From: Terrisporobacter petrolearius
Lineage (GTDB): Bacteria; Bacillota; Clostridia; Peptostreptococcales; Peptostreptococcaceae
NCBI RefSeq assembly: GCF_020748185.1
Contig: NZ_JAHZMO010000004.1
Location: 62,001 to 126,000, forward strand
Length of the DNA stretch: 64,000 bases
Reading direction: 5' to 3'
This document shows positions 1 through 9,431 of the stretch, piece after piece. The position numbers were made by a program, and so were the translations under genes. The notes under the pieces are model-generated. The model made no database searches and was not told where the DNA came from. It saw only the letters and a list, made by a program, of their open reading frames with translations. Numbering within the stretch: the stretch's first letter is position 1; each line of letters opens with the position of its first letter.

Positions 1-3000
1 ATATAATTTTAAACGAAATTCCAGAATCAAATGTTTTTGAATATGAAATAAAATTAAATGGTTCTAAACCTAAAAAATGCGAGCTTGAAGAAAGTATTGT
101 GTTTATAGATGAAAAAAACGATGAAGTAGTAGGTAGTATTGATGCACCATTTATGAATGATACCACTAACAAGGCGTATAGTGAAGATATAACTTATGAC
201 ATAAAGGAAAAAGAAGGAGAAAAGAATACATATATATTAACTATGACAGTTGACAAGGAGTATCTAAATAGTAAAGACAGACAATACCCAGTAAAAATAG
301 ACCCTACAATTACTTGGTCAGGAGATAGCAATATAATAGATACATATATAATAAGTGGAAGTAAATATGGTGGTATAAACTTTTATGATGGTGGAACTAC
401 AGCATTTCCAATAGGTAGGGGTAGCCAAGGTGTAAATAGAGCTCTGGTAAAAGGAAAAAAACTAGCTGATACTGTTGACAATAAGTATGTGGCAAAAGCA
501 ACCTTAACAATGTATGAAACTAGTGGAAATGAGTCAGCGAATATAATAAAAGCTTATCGCATGACTGAAAAATGGAATGAAAAAAATGTAACATGGAATA
601 GTAGACCGAATTATAGTACTAGCGATGGAGAGTATGGATCGGTAAAATCTACAGGAACATTATACAAAGCTTTAACTATGAATATAACTAGTTATGCAAG
701 AAAGGTTGCAAGTAAAAAAATAAGTGACAATGGTTTATTACTTAAAGCCTCTGATGAAAGTGATTCAAAAGGAAAATATTCTAGATTCTTTGGCTCTAGA
801 CACTCAAATTCTGCTCTTAGACCTAAATTTACAGTTGAGTACTATGATGGACCAACTACGGCAAGTAATGTAACTCTATCAAGTAGTTATTTAAAGGTAG
901 GTCAAACATTTAAATTAAATTGGTCAGGTATAAGTTCTAAATCACTAAACAGAGTAGAGTATAGAATTGCAAGTTATAAAGATAGTGATGCTACTGTAGG
1001 CCCAGATATATTTAAATACGCAGAGAGTCCTAAATTAGGGGCTACTTCTAGCGGAAGCAGTGATATTTCTAAAATAAAAGAATTAAAAGAAGGGTGTTAT
1101 AGAATATATGTAAGAGGTATTGATAATGGAGGTATAGCAGGAACTGGAAAAGGAGCAACTTTCCATATTGATTCTACAAAACCAAAACTCGGTAGTGTAT
1201 CCATATCTCCTAATTCAACTGAAGCAAATCCTTCAGAAAATTTTACACCAACTATAACATGGTCAAATGCTGAGGATACTCATTTTAAACAAGTTGAATA
1301 TAGTGTAAATGGAGGAACTTATACAGTTGCCAAAGCAGAAAAATCTGGTTCACTTAAGTTACCTGCATCAAAGTTTCCATCAGCAGGAACTTATAAAATC
1401 AATATTAGAGCTATGGATAAATCAGGAAATGCAAGTGATATAAAGACATTGACATATTACATTAAAGATAAGAATGAGGATTTAAAGAAATATCTTCCTA
1501 GTGATTTATCTACTACAAATTACTATGGAAAGACACTAATAGCATGGAATATGGCTGAAGAATTACCAGGTAATATTTCATATAAAGTATATAGAGGTGA
1601 AACAGAAGATTTTACACCATCAGATAAAAGTATAGTAGCATCAGGCATAAAGGATTTATATTGCTATGATATGTTAGTTGGAGATGAAAAACCATATTAT
1701 TATAAAGTTAAAGTTATAAAAACAACTAATGGAAAAGAAGAAGATACTAATATAATAACTTCAGCTATAAAATCTGAAATTAGTGATAAATCTGAATGGA
1801 CTAAAAGACTTGGAAGTAAAGAATACTTAGGTTATTTTTCATACCAAACACCAAATGGAGATGGAACTATTGAAAAAAGTCAAGGAAACTTAACTTATTC
1901 ACAAAAAGATATAGAACTTCCATCATCACAAGTATCTTTTGATTTGCAAAGAAACTATAATAGCCAGTCTAAAATAAATAATATGTTTGGTGTAGGTTGG
2001 AGTGACTCATTCCATAAAGAGTTATATAAAACAGGCAATGATGAAGAAATAATTTTTAGAGATAGTGATGGTTCTATGTTTAAGTTTAAAGGAGATGGCA
2101 AAGGAAATTATACTTGTGCTGAAACTAAAGACTATGAACTAGTTCAAACTGATAAAATTGAAAAATATGAGACAAAGGATAGTGCTGGAAATACAAAAGT
2201 CTATGAAGTAAACGATTATTATGAAATGACAACAAAAGACAATAATATATATAGATTCAATAAAAATGGTCAACTAGTGGCAATAACAAATCCAGTGAAC
2301 GAATCAGGAGAAGATAAAGAAAAAATATATAACACATTCTTGCTATATAACTATGATAATAAAGGCAGATTAACTACAGTTATGAGTAATAGTGGATTAA
2401 CTATTGAGATGAAATATAAATCAGAAGAAGGAAAAGAATCAGGTTTATTAAGCTCAATAACATTACCAGACAAAAGTATTTTATCTTATGATTATAATGA
2501 TAATTATTTGACTGAATTTAAGCATTCTTTAGGAAATAAACAGGTAAGTTATAACTTTGAGTATAACAAGGATAAATATTTGAGTGGTATAAAAGATGCA
2601 AAAAGCAACTTATACTCTATTGGTTATAGTAATAACAAAGCTAATATTGTAACATATCCAAATGGAGAAACTTATAACATAGGGTATGTAAGTAATACAG
2701 AAACGACTATGACTAAAAGCAATGAAAGTAACAAAAAAATGTATACTGAAAGTACTGAATTTGATCAAGAATCTGGAAAAGTAACAAAGGAAACTGATGC
2801 TTCAGAAAATGTTAAATGTTTAATTTATGATAATAATGACAATAAACTTTTAGTAACTTCAACACAAGAAAAAATACAATACGAAGAGGTTAATAATGGA
2901 GTTGTTGAGTTTAAAACTAAAGAAGTAAAGACTAAAACGGAATATAACAAAAACGAAGATGTGGTTGAAGAAGTAGATGAAGAAGGAAATACAACTACAT

Positions 3001-6000
3001 ATACTTATGGAGGTGTCTATACAGAAAGTAAGCCGAAAGAAGTAATTACTAAAAATGGTGATAAAACAATATCTAAAGAAGAATATGAATATACAAATTT
3101 AGGAGAAATAGAATTAGAAAAAGATACTGTAAATGGTACTAAAACTAAATACGAGTATGATGAATATGGAAACAATACGCTTATATCAGGAAATGATATT
3201 AGCAAAACTGATAGCTCAGATGAAGAAAATAAGGATATACTTGATAAATCAATAAAAAATGAAGATTTAAGTAATACAAATTCTAATAATGTAAAATCAG
3301 ATATAACAACTGATTATGATGTACATGGCAATGAAAAAACTATAACAGAAAAAAGTGCTGATTTAGAGAGTAAAAATGAAAATAAATACGACAACATGGG
3401 AAGAGTCATAGAAACAACAGTTTCAGATAAAGAAACAGGTAAATTAGAAACTATTCAATATGAATATGATTTTTTAGGTAGAGTTATAAAAACAACAACT
3501 ACTACAGATGAATCAGGTGAAACACCTAAAATAGAAACAAAATCATATAATGAAAATGGAACTATTGTCAGTGAAACAGATAGCTCTGGTATAACAAAAA
3601 GACACGAATTTGATAAACTAAATAGAGTTACTTCAACAGAAATATCTAAAAATGATAATATAATGAAAAAAATAACAAATGAGTACACTTATGGAGACGT
3701 AACTATAAATACAGGCATAGGAAAAAAGTCATTATATAATATTTATATAGAAAGAACATATGTAAATAATGTACTATTTAGTGAAAAATATATAGATAAG
3801 TCAGGAAATACTGTAAGAGAAAAAACAAACGGTATATATACAGACTATACTTATGATAATAAAGGAAATGTAATTACAACATTTGTAATAGGAAGTAATA
3901 TAAAAGATTTATCAAAAGGAAAAATTTCTTTGTCTTTATATAATGAAGATGGAAAAAATAATGCCAATATAGAAAATCCATCAATTGAAAATGGTAAATT
4001 TAAAGTAAGTAATAATTCTATAATTACAACAAAAACTTACGATGAAAAAGGTAATGAATCGAAAGTAACAGATGGAAATAAAGTAACAACTAAATATGAT
4101 TACGATGACTCATCAAGAACAACGAAAGTTACTTTAGACTACAAAGAAAATGATAGTAATCCAAACTTTACAAAAATAGATTATAATATAGAAAATGATG
4201 GAAGTACTACAACTAAAATAACAGATGCATTAAATCATATAAGCTATAATGTAACTAATGCAGCAGGATTACAAACAGAAGTTAAAGACGTAGGACAATC
4301 AAACAATATAACGACAAAATTTGAATACGATTCGAGAGGAAATAAAAAGAAAGAGATATTTACTAATGGGGAATATAAAGAATATAAATACAATAAAAGA
4401 AATTTACTAACAGAAGTAACATATTGTAGTGAAGATGACAAAAGTACTTTAGTTACAGAGTATAAATATGATAACAATCACAAGCTAACATCAATGATAG
4501 ACTACAAAATGGATGGCAATAATCCAGTATCCTATCATTATACATATTATGAGTATGACGATTTAAATAGACTTGCAAGTTATTCAGAAGTAAACTCGTC
4601 ATCTACACCAAGTCAGTCTATAATAAACAAAAACAAAATAAGCTATTCTTATGATGCAAATGATAAAGTTACAGACATTAACTACATAGATTCAGATGAT
4701 GAAGTAAAAGGATTAAAATTTGAATACAATGATTATGGTTGGTTAATGAAAATAAAAGTAAAAAATAAAAGAAACTTTTTGATAGGAGAAGCAAACTACA
4801 GAGACTATACTTATGACTCACATGGCAAAGTCAAAACTATAAAAGAATATAGAAACTTTGACAAAGATTATATATTAAAAACATATAACTACGATGTATT
4901 TGATAGGGTAACATCTATGAAATATGCTGATAGTAGTAGTTTAGACAAGGTTATGGAATCTTATTCTTATACTTACGACAAAAACAATAATATATTATCA
5001 AAAACAACAGTAAATAACTATCCATCAAAAGACTCAGACAAAATAAACGAAACAAAAGAATATACTTATGATAAGTTAGGAAGACTTACAAAAACTGAAG
5101 TTACCAACAAATCTATAAATAAGAAAAGTAATACGACATACGAATATGACAAAGTGGGTAATAGAAAATTAATGACAAAAGATGGTGCAACAACTAGTTA
5201 TACATATAACGAGCTGAATCAGTTGACATCATCTAAAGAAAATAAAGGTGGAAAAGAAACATCAAATAAGGCTTACTCTTATGACAAAAACGGAAATCAA
5301 ACTATGGAAAAAGACAGCGTGACAAAGGTAACAGTAGAAAATACTTATGATGTAGACAACAGACTTTCTACTTGCATAACAACAAATGGAGAAGAAGAAG
5401 TTGTAAATCAAGAAAACCTATACAACGGAAACGGTAAGAGAATCCAGAAGAAAGAAGGAAACAATGTAGTAAATTACTACTATCAAGATGGAGTAGTTTT
5501 ATACACAACAGATAAAGGTGGAAATAAGACAAGTCAAAACTTTGTAGGTACTGAAGGAAATGTTATAGGTACTACAAGATATGGCAAGGATGGATTTAAG
5601 TATTATACTTATAACAAAGACGTTCAAGGAAGCACAACAAGTGTAGTAGGGCAAGAAGGGACTTCACCAGTGGCTTATGATTATGACGACTTTGGAGTAA
5701 CAAGAAGTATAGGGGATAGTACTTTCTTTAATGAAGTTTGTTATACAGGTGCTATTTATGATGTAAGTACAGGACTGTATTATTTGAATGCTAGATATTA
5801 TGATCCGAAAAACGGAAGGTTTATAACGAGGGACACTTATAGAGGAGAGATAAATGAACCGGATACTTTACATTTATATGCTTATTGTGCTAATAATCCT
5901 ATAAATTATACAGATCCAAGTGGGCATGGTAAACTATCTATTTTAAGATCTATGGTGAAAAAAGCAATAAAAAAATGTACCCTTAAAAACTTGTATAAGA

Positions 6001-6269
6001 TAGGTAAAAAGTTGCCTAAAAAATATAGAAAAAAATATTTTAAGATTGTAAGAAAAATTTTTTACTATACGAATAAAATTAAAAATACAGCAATAAAATA
6101 TGGTGGGGTAAGAGGTGGATTGAATTTTTTCAATCATATGACTAATAAATTAGATTGGGTAAATAAAAAGATAGAAGATTTTGTTTATTCATCTTGCAGA
6201 AATGTTGGAATGAATAGACATTGGTCTTATTGGACTACTAAGTTTGTAACATTTTTCGTAGCTATATAA
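1..6269 (+). CDS. RHS/YD-repeat polymorphic toxin protein, 5'-truncated by window edge
   Basis: The reading frame is open from base 3, so the true start lies before the window; the GTG at 99 is internal. At least 2088 residues are visible. In order: a DNRLRE-like segment (bases about 300-840), Ig/fibronectin-like segments (about 860-1790), a long array of YD repeats of the type YDxxGxxxxxxxx (about 1830-5690), and the RHS-associated core with GLYYLNARYYDPKNGRFITRD, ending at NYTDPSGH (about 5930). A C-terminal tip of about 112 residues follows; it is rich in Lys/Arg and aromatic residues and has no nuclease motif I recognise. RHS proteins of this kind encapsulate and deliver a variable C-terminal toxin to neighbouring cells; this role is inferred from the family. 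The genes behind it look like its immunity cassette. The tip is repeated as a relic at 9174-9311. Confidence 0.93.
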   Translation, partial: IILNEIPESNVFEYEIKLNGSKPKKCELEESIVFIDEKNDEVVGSIDAPFMNDTTNKAYSEDITYDIKEKEGEKNTYILTMTVDKEYLNSKDRQYPVKIDPTITWSGDSNIIDTYIISGSKYGGINFYDGGTTAFPIGRGSQGVNRALVKGKKLADTVDNKYVAKATLTMYETSGNESANIIKAYRMTEKWNEKNVTWNSRPNYSTSDGEYGSVKSTGTLYKALTMNITSYARKVASKKISDNGLLLKASDESDSKGKYSRFFGSRHSNSALRPKFTVEYYDGPTTASNVTLSSSYLKVGQTFKLNWSGISSKSLNRVEYRIASYKDSDATVGPDIFKYAESPKLGATSSGSSDISKIKELKEGCYRIYVRGIDNGGIAGTGKGATFHIDSTKPKLGSVSISPNSTEANPSENFTPTITWSNAEDTHFKQVEYSVNGGTYTVAKAEKSGSLKLPASKFPSAGTYKINIRAMDKSGNASDIKTLTYYIKDKNEDLKKYLPSDLSTTNYYGKTLIAWNMAEELPGNISYKVYRGETEDFTPSDKSIVASGIKDLYCYDMLVGDEKPYYYKVKVIKTTNGKEEDTNIITSAIKSEISDKSEWTKRLGSKEYLGYFSYQTPNGDGTIEKSQGNLTYSQKDIELPSSQVSFDLQRNYNSQSKINNMFGVGWSDSFHKELYKTGNDEEIIFRDSDGSMFKFKGDGKGNYTCAETKDYELVQTDKIEKYETKDSAGNTKVYEVNDYYEMTTKDNNIYRFNKNGQLVAITNPVNESGEDKEKIYNTFLLYNYDNKGRLTTVMSNSGLTIEMKYKSEEGKESGLLSSITLPDKSILSYDYNDNYLTEFKHSLGNKQVSYNFEYNKDKYLSGIKDAKSNLYSIGYSNNKANIVTYPNGETYNIGYVSNTETTMTKSNESNKKMYTESTEFDQESGKVTKETDASENVKCLIYDNNDNKLLVTSTQEKIQYEEVNNGVVEFKTKEVKTKTEYNKNEDVVEEVDEEGNTTTYTYGGVYTESKPKEVITKNGDKTISKEEYEYTNLGEIELEKDTVNGTKTKYEYDEYGNNTLISGNDISKTDSSDEENKDILDKSIKNEDLSNTNSNNVKSDITTDYDVHGNEKTITEKSADLESKNENKYDNMGRVIETTVSDKETGKLETIQYEYDFLGRVIKTTTTTDESGETPKIETKSYNENGTIVSETDSSGITKRHEFDKLNRVTSTEISKNDNIMKKITNEYTYGDVTINTGIGKKSLYNIYIERTYVNNVLFSEKYIDKSGNTVREKTNGIYTDYTYDNKGNVITTFVIGSNIKDLSKGKISLSLYNEDGKNNANIENPSIENGKFKVSNNSIITTKTYDEKGNESKVTDGNKVTTKYDYDDSSRTTKVTLDYKENDSNPNFTKIDYNIENDGSTTTKITDALNHISYNVTNAAGLQTEVKDVGQSNNITTKFEYDSRGNKKKEIFTNGEYKEYKYNKRNLLTEVTYCSEDDKSTLVTEYKYDNNHKLTSMIDYKMDGNNPVSYHYTYYEYDDLNRLASYSEVNSSSTPSQSIINKNKISYSYDANDKVTDINYIDSDDEVKGLKFEYNDYGWLMKIKVKNKRNFLIGEANYRDYTYDSHGKVKTIKEYRNFDKDYILKTYNYDVFDRVTSMKYADSSSLDKVMESYSYTYDKNNNILSKTTVNNYPSKDSDKINETKEYTYDKLGRLTKTEVTNKSINKKSNTTYEYDKVGNRKLMTKDGATTSYTYNELNQLTSSKENKGGKETSNKAYSYDKNGNQTMEKDSVTKVTVENTYDVDNRLSTCITTNGEEEVVNQENLYNGNGKRIQKKEGNNVVNYYYQDGVVLYTTDKGGNKTSQNFVGTEGNVIGTTRYGKDGFKYYTYNKDVQGSTTSVVGQEGTSPVAYDYDDFGVTRSIGDSTFFNEVCYTGAIYDVSTGLYYLNARYYDPKNGRFITRDTYRGEINEPDTLHLYAYCANNPINYTDPSGHGKLSILRSMVKKAIKKCTLKNLYKIGKKLPKKYRKKYFKIVRKIFYYTNKIKNTAIKYGGVRGGLNFFNHMTNKLDWVNKKIEDFVYSSCRNVGMNRHWSYWTTKFVTFFVAI

Positions 6270-6290
6270 ATTAAAAATTTAAGGTACAGT

Positions 6291-6324
6291 AATCTCCTAT
6301 TATTGTTAATAAAAATAGGAGATT
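6291..6324 (+). terminator. Hairpin between the RHS toxin and its first downstream gene
   Basis: AATCTCCTAT and ATAGGAGATT form a perfect 10-bp stem 21 bases after the RHS stop codon, with a short T-poor tail. It may be a partial terminator or attenuator between toxin and immunity gene. The same arrangement recurs at 6960-6997, so the whole gene end was duplicated. Confidence 0.55.
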
Positions 6325-6355
6325 GTTGTATATAGGGACATATAGGAGGAAACTG

Positions 6356-6592
6356 ATGGGATTAATTGTATTTTCAATATTTTATACATTTTTTTTTGCT
6401 GCAAGAATTGAGAAATCAGAAAATAAAATGGAATATTATCATAATATATTTGCAACAATTTTTTTTGGTATACTATCGTTTTGTAATATAACTGGTAGTA
6501 GAAGTAATGTGCTAAAGATTATTGGGACTGTAGTAATTATTTTAATAATAATTACTTATATTGGTTCTAAATCAAAAAGATATAAACAATAA
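6356..6592 (+). CDS. Small two-helix membrane protein, candidate immunity protein (family A)
   Basis: A 78-residue protein. The start chosen is the ATG at 6356, eight bases after a perfect AGGAGG (6343-6348). Hydrophobic segments lie at about residues 1-17 and 50-68. The middle carries the motif IEKSENKMEYYHNI, shared with the gene at 7032. It is the first gene behind the intact RHS toxin, the usual place of the cognate immunity gene, so I infer that it protects against that toxin tip, perhaps at the membrane. No known family is recognised. A small unrelated membrane protein cannot be excluded. Confidence 0.7.
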   Translation: MGLIVFSIFYTFFFAARIEKSENKMEYYHNIFATIFFGILSFCNITGSRSNVLKIIGTVVIILIIITYIGSKSKRYKQ

Positions 6593-6623
6593 AGTGTATG
6601 TTTATTTTAATAAGTAAGATATT

Positions 6624-6930
6624 GATAGTGACGGAAGTAATACAACTAAAATAATAAAGGTCCGGATTCATATAAGTTACGATGCAACTAATGTATTAGG
6701 GCTGAAGTAGAATCAAAAGACGTTGGAAGTTTTGATACAAATATAACTAAAAAATTTAAATATATTTCAAAAGACAATCAAACTAAGGTAAAAGACAGAG
6801 TAACAAAGGTAACAGTAGAAAATACAGAAGAAAGAAGCAAGTAATGTAGTATATTACTTCTATCAAGATGGAGTAGTTTTATATACAACAGATAAAGATA
6901 GAAATAAGACAAGTTAAAAGTTTACAAGTA
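6624..6930 (+). pseudogene. RHS gene relic 1 (three joined fragments)
   Basis: There is no open frame. Bases 6624-6765 match the RHS gene around 4180-4325. Bases 6771-6830 match around 5284-5345. Bases 6830-6930 match around 5450-5555, including the near-identical stretch TATCAAGATGGAGTAGTTTT. The parts keep the order of the parent but the sequence between them is deleted. The tail runs into a copy of the sequence that follows the intact RHS stop codon. This explains the whole gap between the two family A genes. Confidence 0.85.
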
Positions 6931-6959
6931 TATAAATTAAAAATTTAAGGTAGAGTAAC

Positions 6960-6997
6960 CTCCTATGTACATTGATTATTGTTAATAGACATAGGAG
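6960..6997 (+). terminator. Second copy of the post-RHS hairpin
   Basis: CTCCTATGT pairs with ACATAGGAG. The surrounding sequence (6928-7034) is a diverged copy of 6265-6358, the region between the RHS stop codon and the first immunity-like gene. Confidence 0.5.
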
Positions 6998-7031
6998 ATT
7001 GTTGTATATAAGTACATATAGGAGGAGATTG

Positions 7032-7334
7032 ATGTCATTAATTATATTTTCAATATTTGGTATATTTCTGTTTGGTTCAAGTATTGAGAAATCAAAAAAT
7101 AAAATGGAGTATTATCATAATATACTTTGGACAATTGGGTCTGTATTTTTGACTTTTTGCAATATAACTGATTATAGAGGTATTATTGGAAAGATTATTT
7201 TAATAGTTTTACTTATTCTTTTAATAATTACTAATATTTGTTCTAATTTAATAAAAAAGAAAATAAGTTGGGGGGATTTAATATTAAACTTATTCTTAAT
7301 TATGTTATTGGTTTTCTTGATAATTGATAAATAG
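7032..7334 (+). CDS. Small membrane protein, candidate immunity protein (family A, second copy)
   Basis: A 100-residue protein. The start is the ATG at 7032, eight bases after GGAGG at 7021. It is a paralogue of the 6356 product: both share the IEKS-NKMEYYHNI block and the FCNIT motif. It is longer at the C-terminus, ending in a third hydrophobic segment (about residues 80-98). It sits behind an RHS relic in the same way that 6356 sits behind the intact RHS gene, so it is probably an orphan immunity gene retained after its toxin decayed. The function is inferred from position only. Confidence 0.68.
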   Translation: MSLIIFSIFGIFLFGSSIEKSKNKMEYYHNILWTIGSVFLTFCNITDYRGIIGKIILIVLLILLIITNICSNLIKKKISWGDLILNLFLIMLLVFLIIDK

Positions 7335-7690
7335 AAGTAAACTCATCATCTACTGACTCACATGGTAAAGTAAAAACTATAAAAGAATATGGAAAACAAA
7401 CATCAAATAAGGTTTACTCTTATGACAAAAACGGGAATCAAACTATGGAAAAAGATAGTGTGACAAAGGTAACTGTAGAAAATACTTATGATGTAGACAA
7501 CAGACTTTCTACTTCCATAACAAATAAAGAAAAAGAAGTCTTCAGTTTACCTTGTAGTCAGTTGTTGGAAGTTTATAAAAAGAACTGACTAGTTTTGAAA
7601 AGAATGATAAGTTTAAATTTTGTAGTTACCAAGGAAAATGTTATGGGTACTACAAGATACAGTACGGATGAATATAATTATTCTATTTAT
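7335..7690 (+). pseudogene. RHS gene relic 2
   Basis: The gap between 7334 and 7706 is almost entirely RHS debris. Bases 7338-7360 match the parent near 4590, 7355-7390 match near 4810-4850, 7390-7545 match 5255-5400 at high identity (for example GGAAATCAAACTATGGAAAA with one change), and 7618-7680 match 5551-5612. The last fragment ends just before the ribosome site of the next gene. No frame stays open through it. Confidence 0.85.
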
Positions 7691-7705
7691 ATTATGGAGG
7701 AGTAT

Positions 7706-8251
7706 ATGAAAAAAAGAAAGATTATTAGAGGAGTAGCTCTTGCTACACTTTCTATATTAATGTTTTTTGCATATAAATATTTTACGGAGTATAGCAAATA
7801 TAAAGAAATAAATATTAAAAATATAGGAATTATAAAAGTTCCTAAAGATTGGTACTGCCACACAACAAAAGGTGGATTACTATATTTTGCTGATAAAGCC
7901 ATTGAAGAAGATGATTGCAAGATTTACCTAATTCAATATGAAGTTGCTTCAGATGATATAAATACTAAAGAAGATGTTGATAATGGATACTATTTAGAAA
8001 ATCATGATTTAGGAAATGGGTTAAGGGTAAAAGATATCTTTATACCTCCTTATCCAGATAATGAATCATATATTTTTTCCAATAGTAGTTATTATGAACA
8101 TTGTACATTAAAATTTAATGGTAAAAGTATTAATTCTTACCTTATAAATTTTGATAATGGATCTTATAATACTACATTTTTAGTTTTAGACAAATCAATT
8201 AATAAAGAAGTTGTAGAGAAAATAGCTAAGTCATATAATATGACAAATTAA
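7706..8251 (+). CDS. Membrane-anchored protein, candidate immunity protein (family B)
   Basis: A 181-residue protein starting at the ATG at 7706, close behind GGAGG (7697-7701). The frame is open further upstream, but that part is RHS debris read in frame. One N-terminal membrane helix (about residues 8-24) is followed by an extracytoplasmic domain with the motifs IIKVPKDW, LLYFADK, YLIQYE and DLGNGLRVKDIFIPP. The 11764 gene product is a clear paralogue with the same layout. Both lie directly behind an RHS fragment broken at the same parental point. I infer an orphan immunity gene; I do not recognise the domain. Confidence 0.72.
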   Translation: MKKRKIIRGVALATLSILMFFAYKYFTEYSKYKEINIKNIGIIKVPKDWYCHTTKGGLLYFADKAIEEDDCKIYLIQYEVASDDINTKEDVDNGYYLENHDLGNGLRVKDIFIPPYPDNESYIFSNSSYYEHCTLKFNGKSINSYLINFDNGSYNTTFLVLDKSINKEVVEKIAKSYNMTN

Positions 8252-8344
8252 CTGTATATTTTATTAGAGAAAGAGAGCTTATAATAGTTAAAATTATTAT
8301 TTAAATAGTACTGGTATTAAGTGATTTTGAGCGTGTTTTAAGAA

Positions 8345-8450
8345 ATTATATCTATAAAAAGACTTAGACAAAATGGAACTTCACCAGTGGCTTATGATTA
8401 TGTCCACTTTGGGTGACAAGAAGTATAGGGGATAGTAATTTCTTTAGTGA
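8345..8450 (+). pseudogene. RHS gene relic 3
   Basis: This is the only recognisable content of the gene-free stretch 8252-8607. Bases about 8368-8450 match the parent at 5655-5735, including CACCAGTGGCTTATGATTAT. The frame is broken by a stop just after the matching stretch begins to diverge. The rest of the stretch (8252-8344 and 8451-8590) shows nothing I can assign. Confidence 0.75.
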
Positions 8451-8607
8451 AAATTTCAGGTTCTTTTAAAATAGCAATACTTATGATTGTTAGTAGACCA
8501 CAAATAACATTTACAGGATGTGATAGAGTACGTGCCGTAGCTTTGAATAAAAAATTCGGTTACACTTAAGAAACGAATAAGAATTGCTCAAAGGAGATAG
8601 ATATTTA

Positions 8608-9153
8608 ATGAGGAAAATATACTACATAGATTACGCTCTATTGTTACTAATATTAATATTATCCATATTCATATTTAGAAAGCTATATATAAATTTTTCT
8701 TTTTATAAGATATTAATTTATATTATAGAATTACTAATGTTAATTTATATTAATAGAAAATTTAAGATTGTAACTGAATATAAACCTAGTCAAAAAGGTC
8801 CTTTAAAAGAAACTTTAGCAGGTTTGTATTTAATTATAGTTAAAATAATACTAATATTCATTTTAGTAGGGACGAGTATTACTAATATAGTAGAATTTAC
8901 TTTAATCGAAATCTTTTTATTTCCTGGATATGGAGTGTATGTTTTATTTTACTCCTATTTATATGGGAATAAAATAGTTACAGTATCGGATGGAATAATT
9001 AATTTGGATGATGTTGAAAAAATTCATTTTAATAGTGGCTTACTTATTCAAACGTTAGATTTGGAATTAAAAGATAGTAGCAAAAAACAAATAGGAATGT
9101 CTCTAGATGAATATAAAAGGATAGTAAATAAATTAGAAGATATGGTGCTATAA
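8608..9153 (+). CDS. Multi-pass membrane protein, candidate immunity protein (family C)
   Basis: A 181-residue protein. The start chosen is the ATG at 8608, behind AAAGGAG (8590-8596). Four hydrophobic segments lie at about residues 9-23, 32-48, 74-92 and 98-115. A short soluble tail follows, with DGIINLDDVEKI and the ending SLDEYKRIVNKLE. The 10379 gene product is a paralogue with the same membrane layout and a matching tail (SPEEYNRFKNEF). It sits between an RHS relic and a relic of the toxin tip, so an immunity role is the simplest inference. No named family is recognised. Confidence 0.7.
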   Translation: MRKIYYIDYALLLLILILSIFIFRKLYINFSFYKILIYIIELLMLIYINRKFKIVTEYKPSQKGPLKETLAGLYLIIVKIILIFILVGTSITNIVEFTLIEIFLFPGYGVYVLFYSYLYGNKIVTVSDGIINLDDVEKIHFNSGLLIQTLDLELKDSSKKQIGMSLDEYKRIVNKLEDMVL

Positions 9154-9173
9154 GGTGTTGAGTAAATCTTATA

Positions 9174-9311
9174 AATCATACGACTAATAAATTGGATTGG
9201 TTAAATAAAAAGATAGAAGATATTGTTTATTCATCTTGTAGAAATATTGGAATGAATAGACATTGGTCTTATTGGACTACTAAGTTTGTAACATCTTTCA
9301 TAGAAATATAA
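9174..9311 (+). pseudogene. Orphan copy of the RHS C-terminal tip
   Basis: This is a 45-codon open remnant with its stop codon, lacking a start. It repeats the last part of the intact RHS protein (6130-6269) with few changes; both copies contain GMNRHWSYWTTKFVT. It even keeps the sequence after the stop codon. It shows that the same tip was once present in another toxin copy or displaced from one. It lies behind a family C gene, not a family A gene. Confidence 0.85.
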
Positions 9312-9431
9312 ATAAAAGGTTTAAAGGTAAGCGTCAAAGATTTTTAAATTTAGAAAAGTTGTTAATGTTCGTTAGATTATTAGAAAGTTTTCTATCAAAT
9401 ATTACAACTAGATTATACAAGGGGGATATTT

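Noticed and set aside
7595-7705. N-terminal extension of the family B protein
   Set aside because: The extension is RHS debris read in frame; GGAGG sits right before the ATG at 7706.
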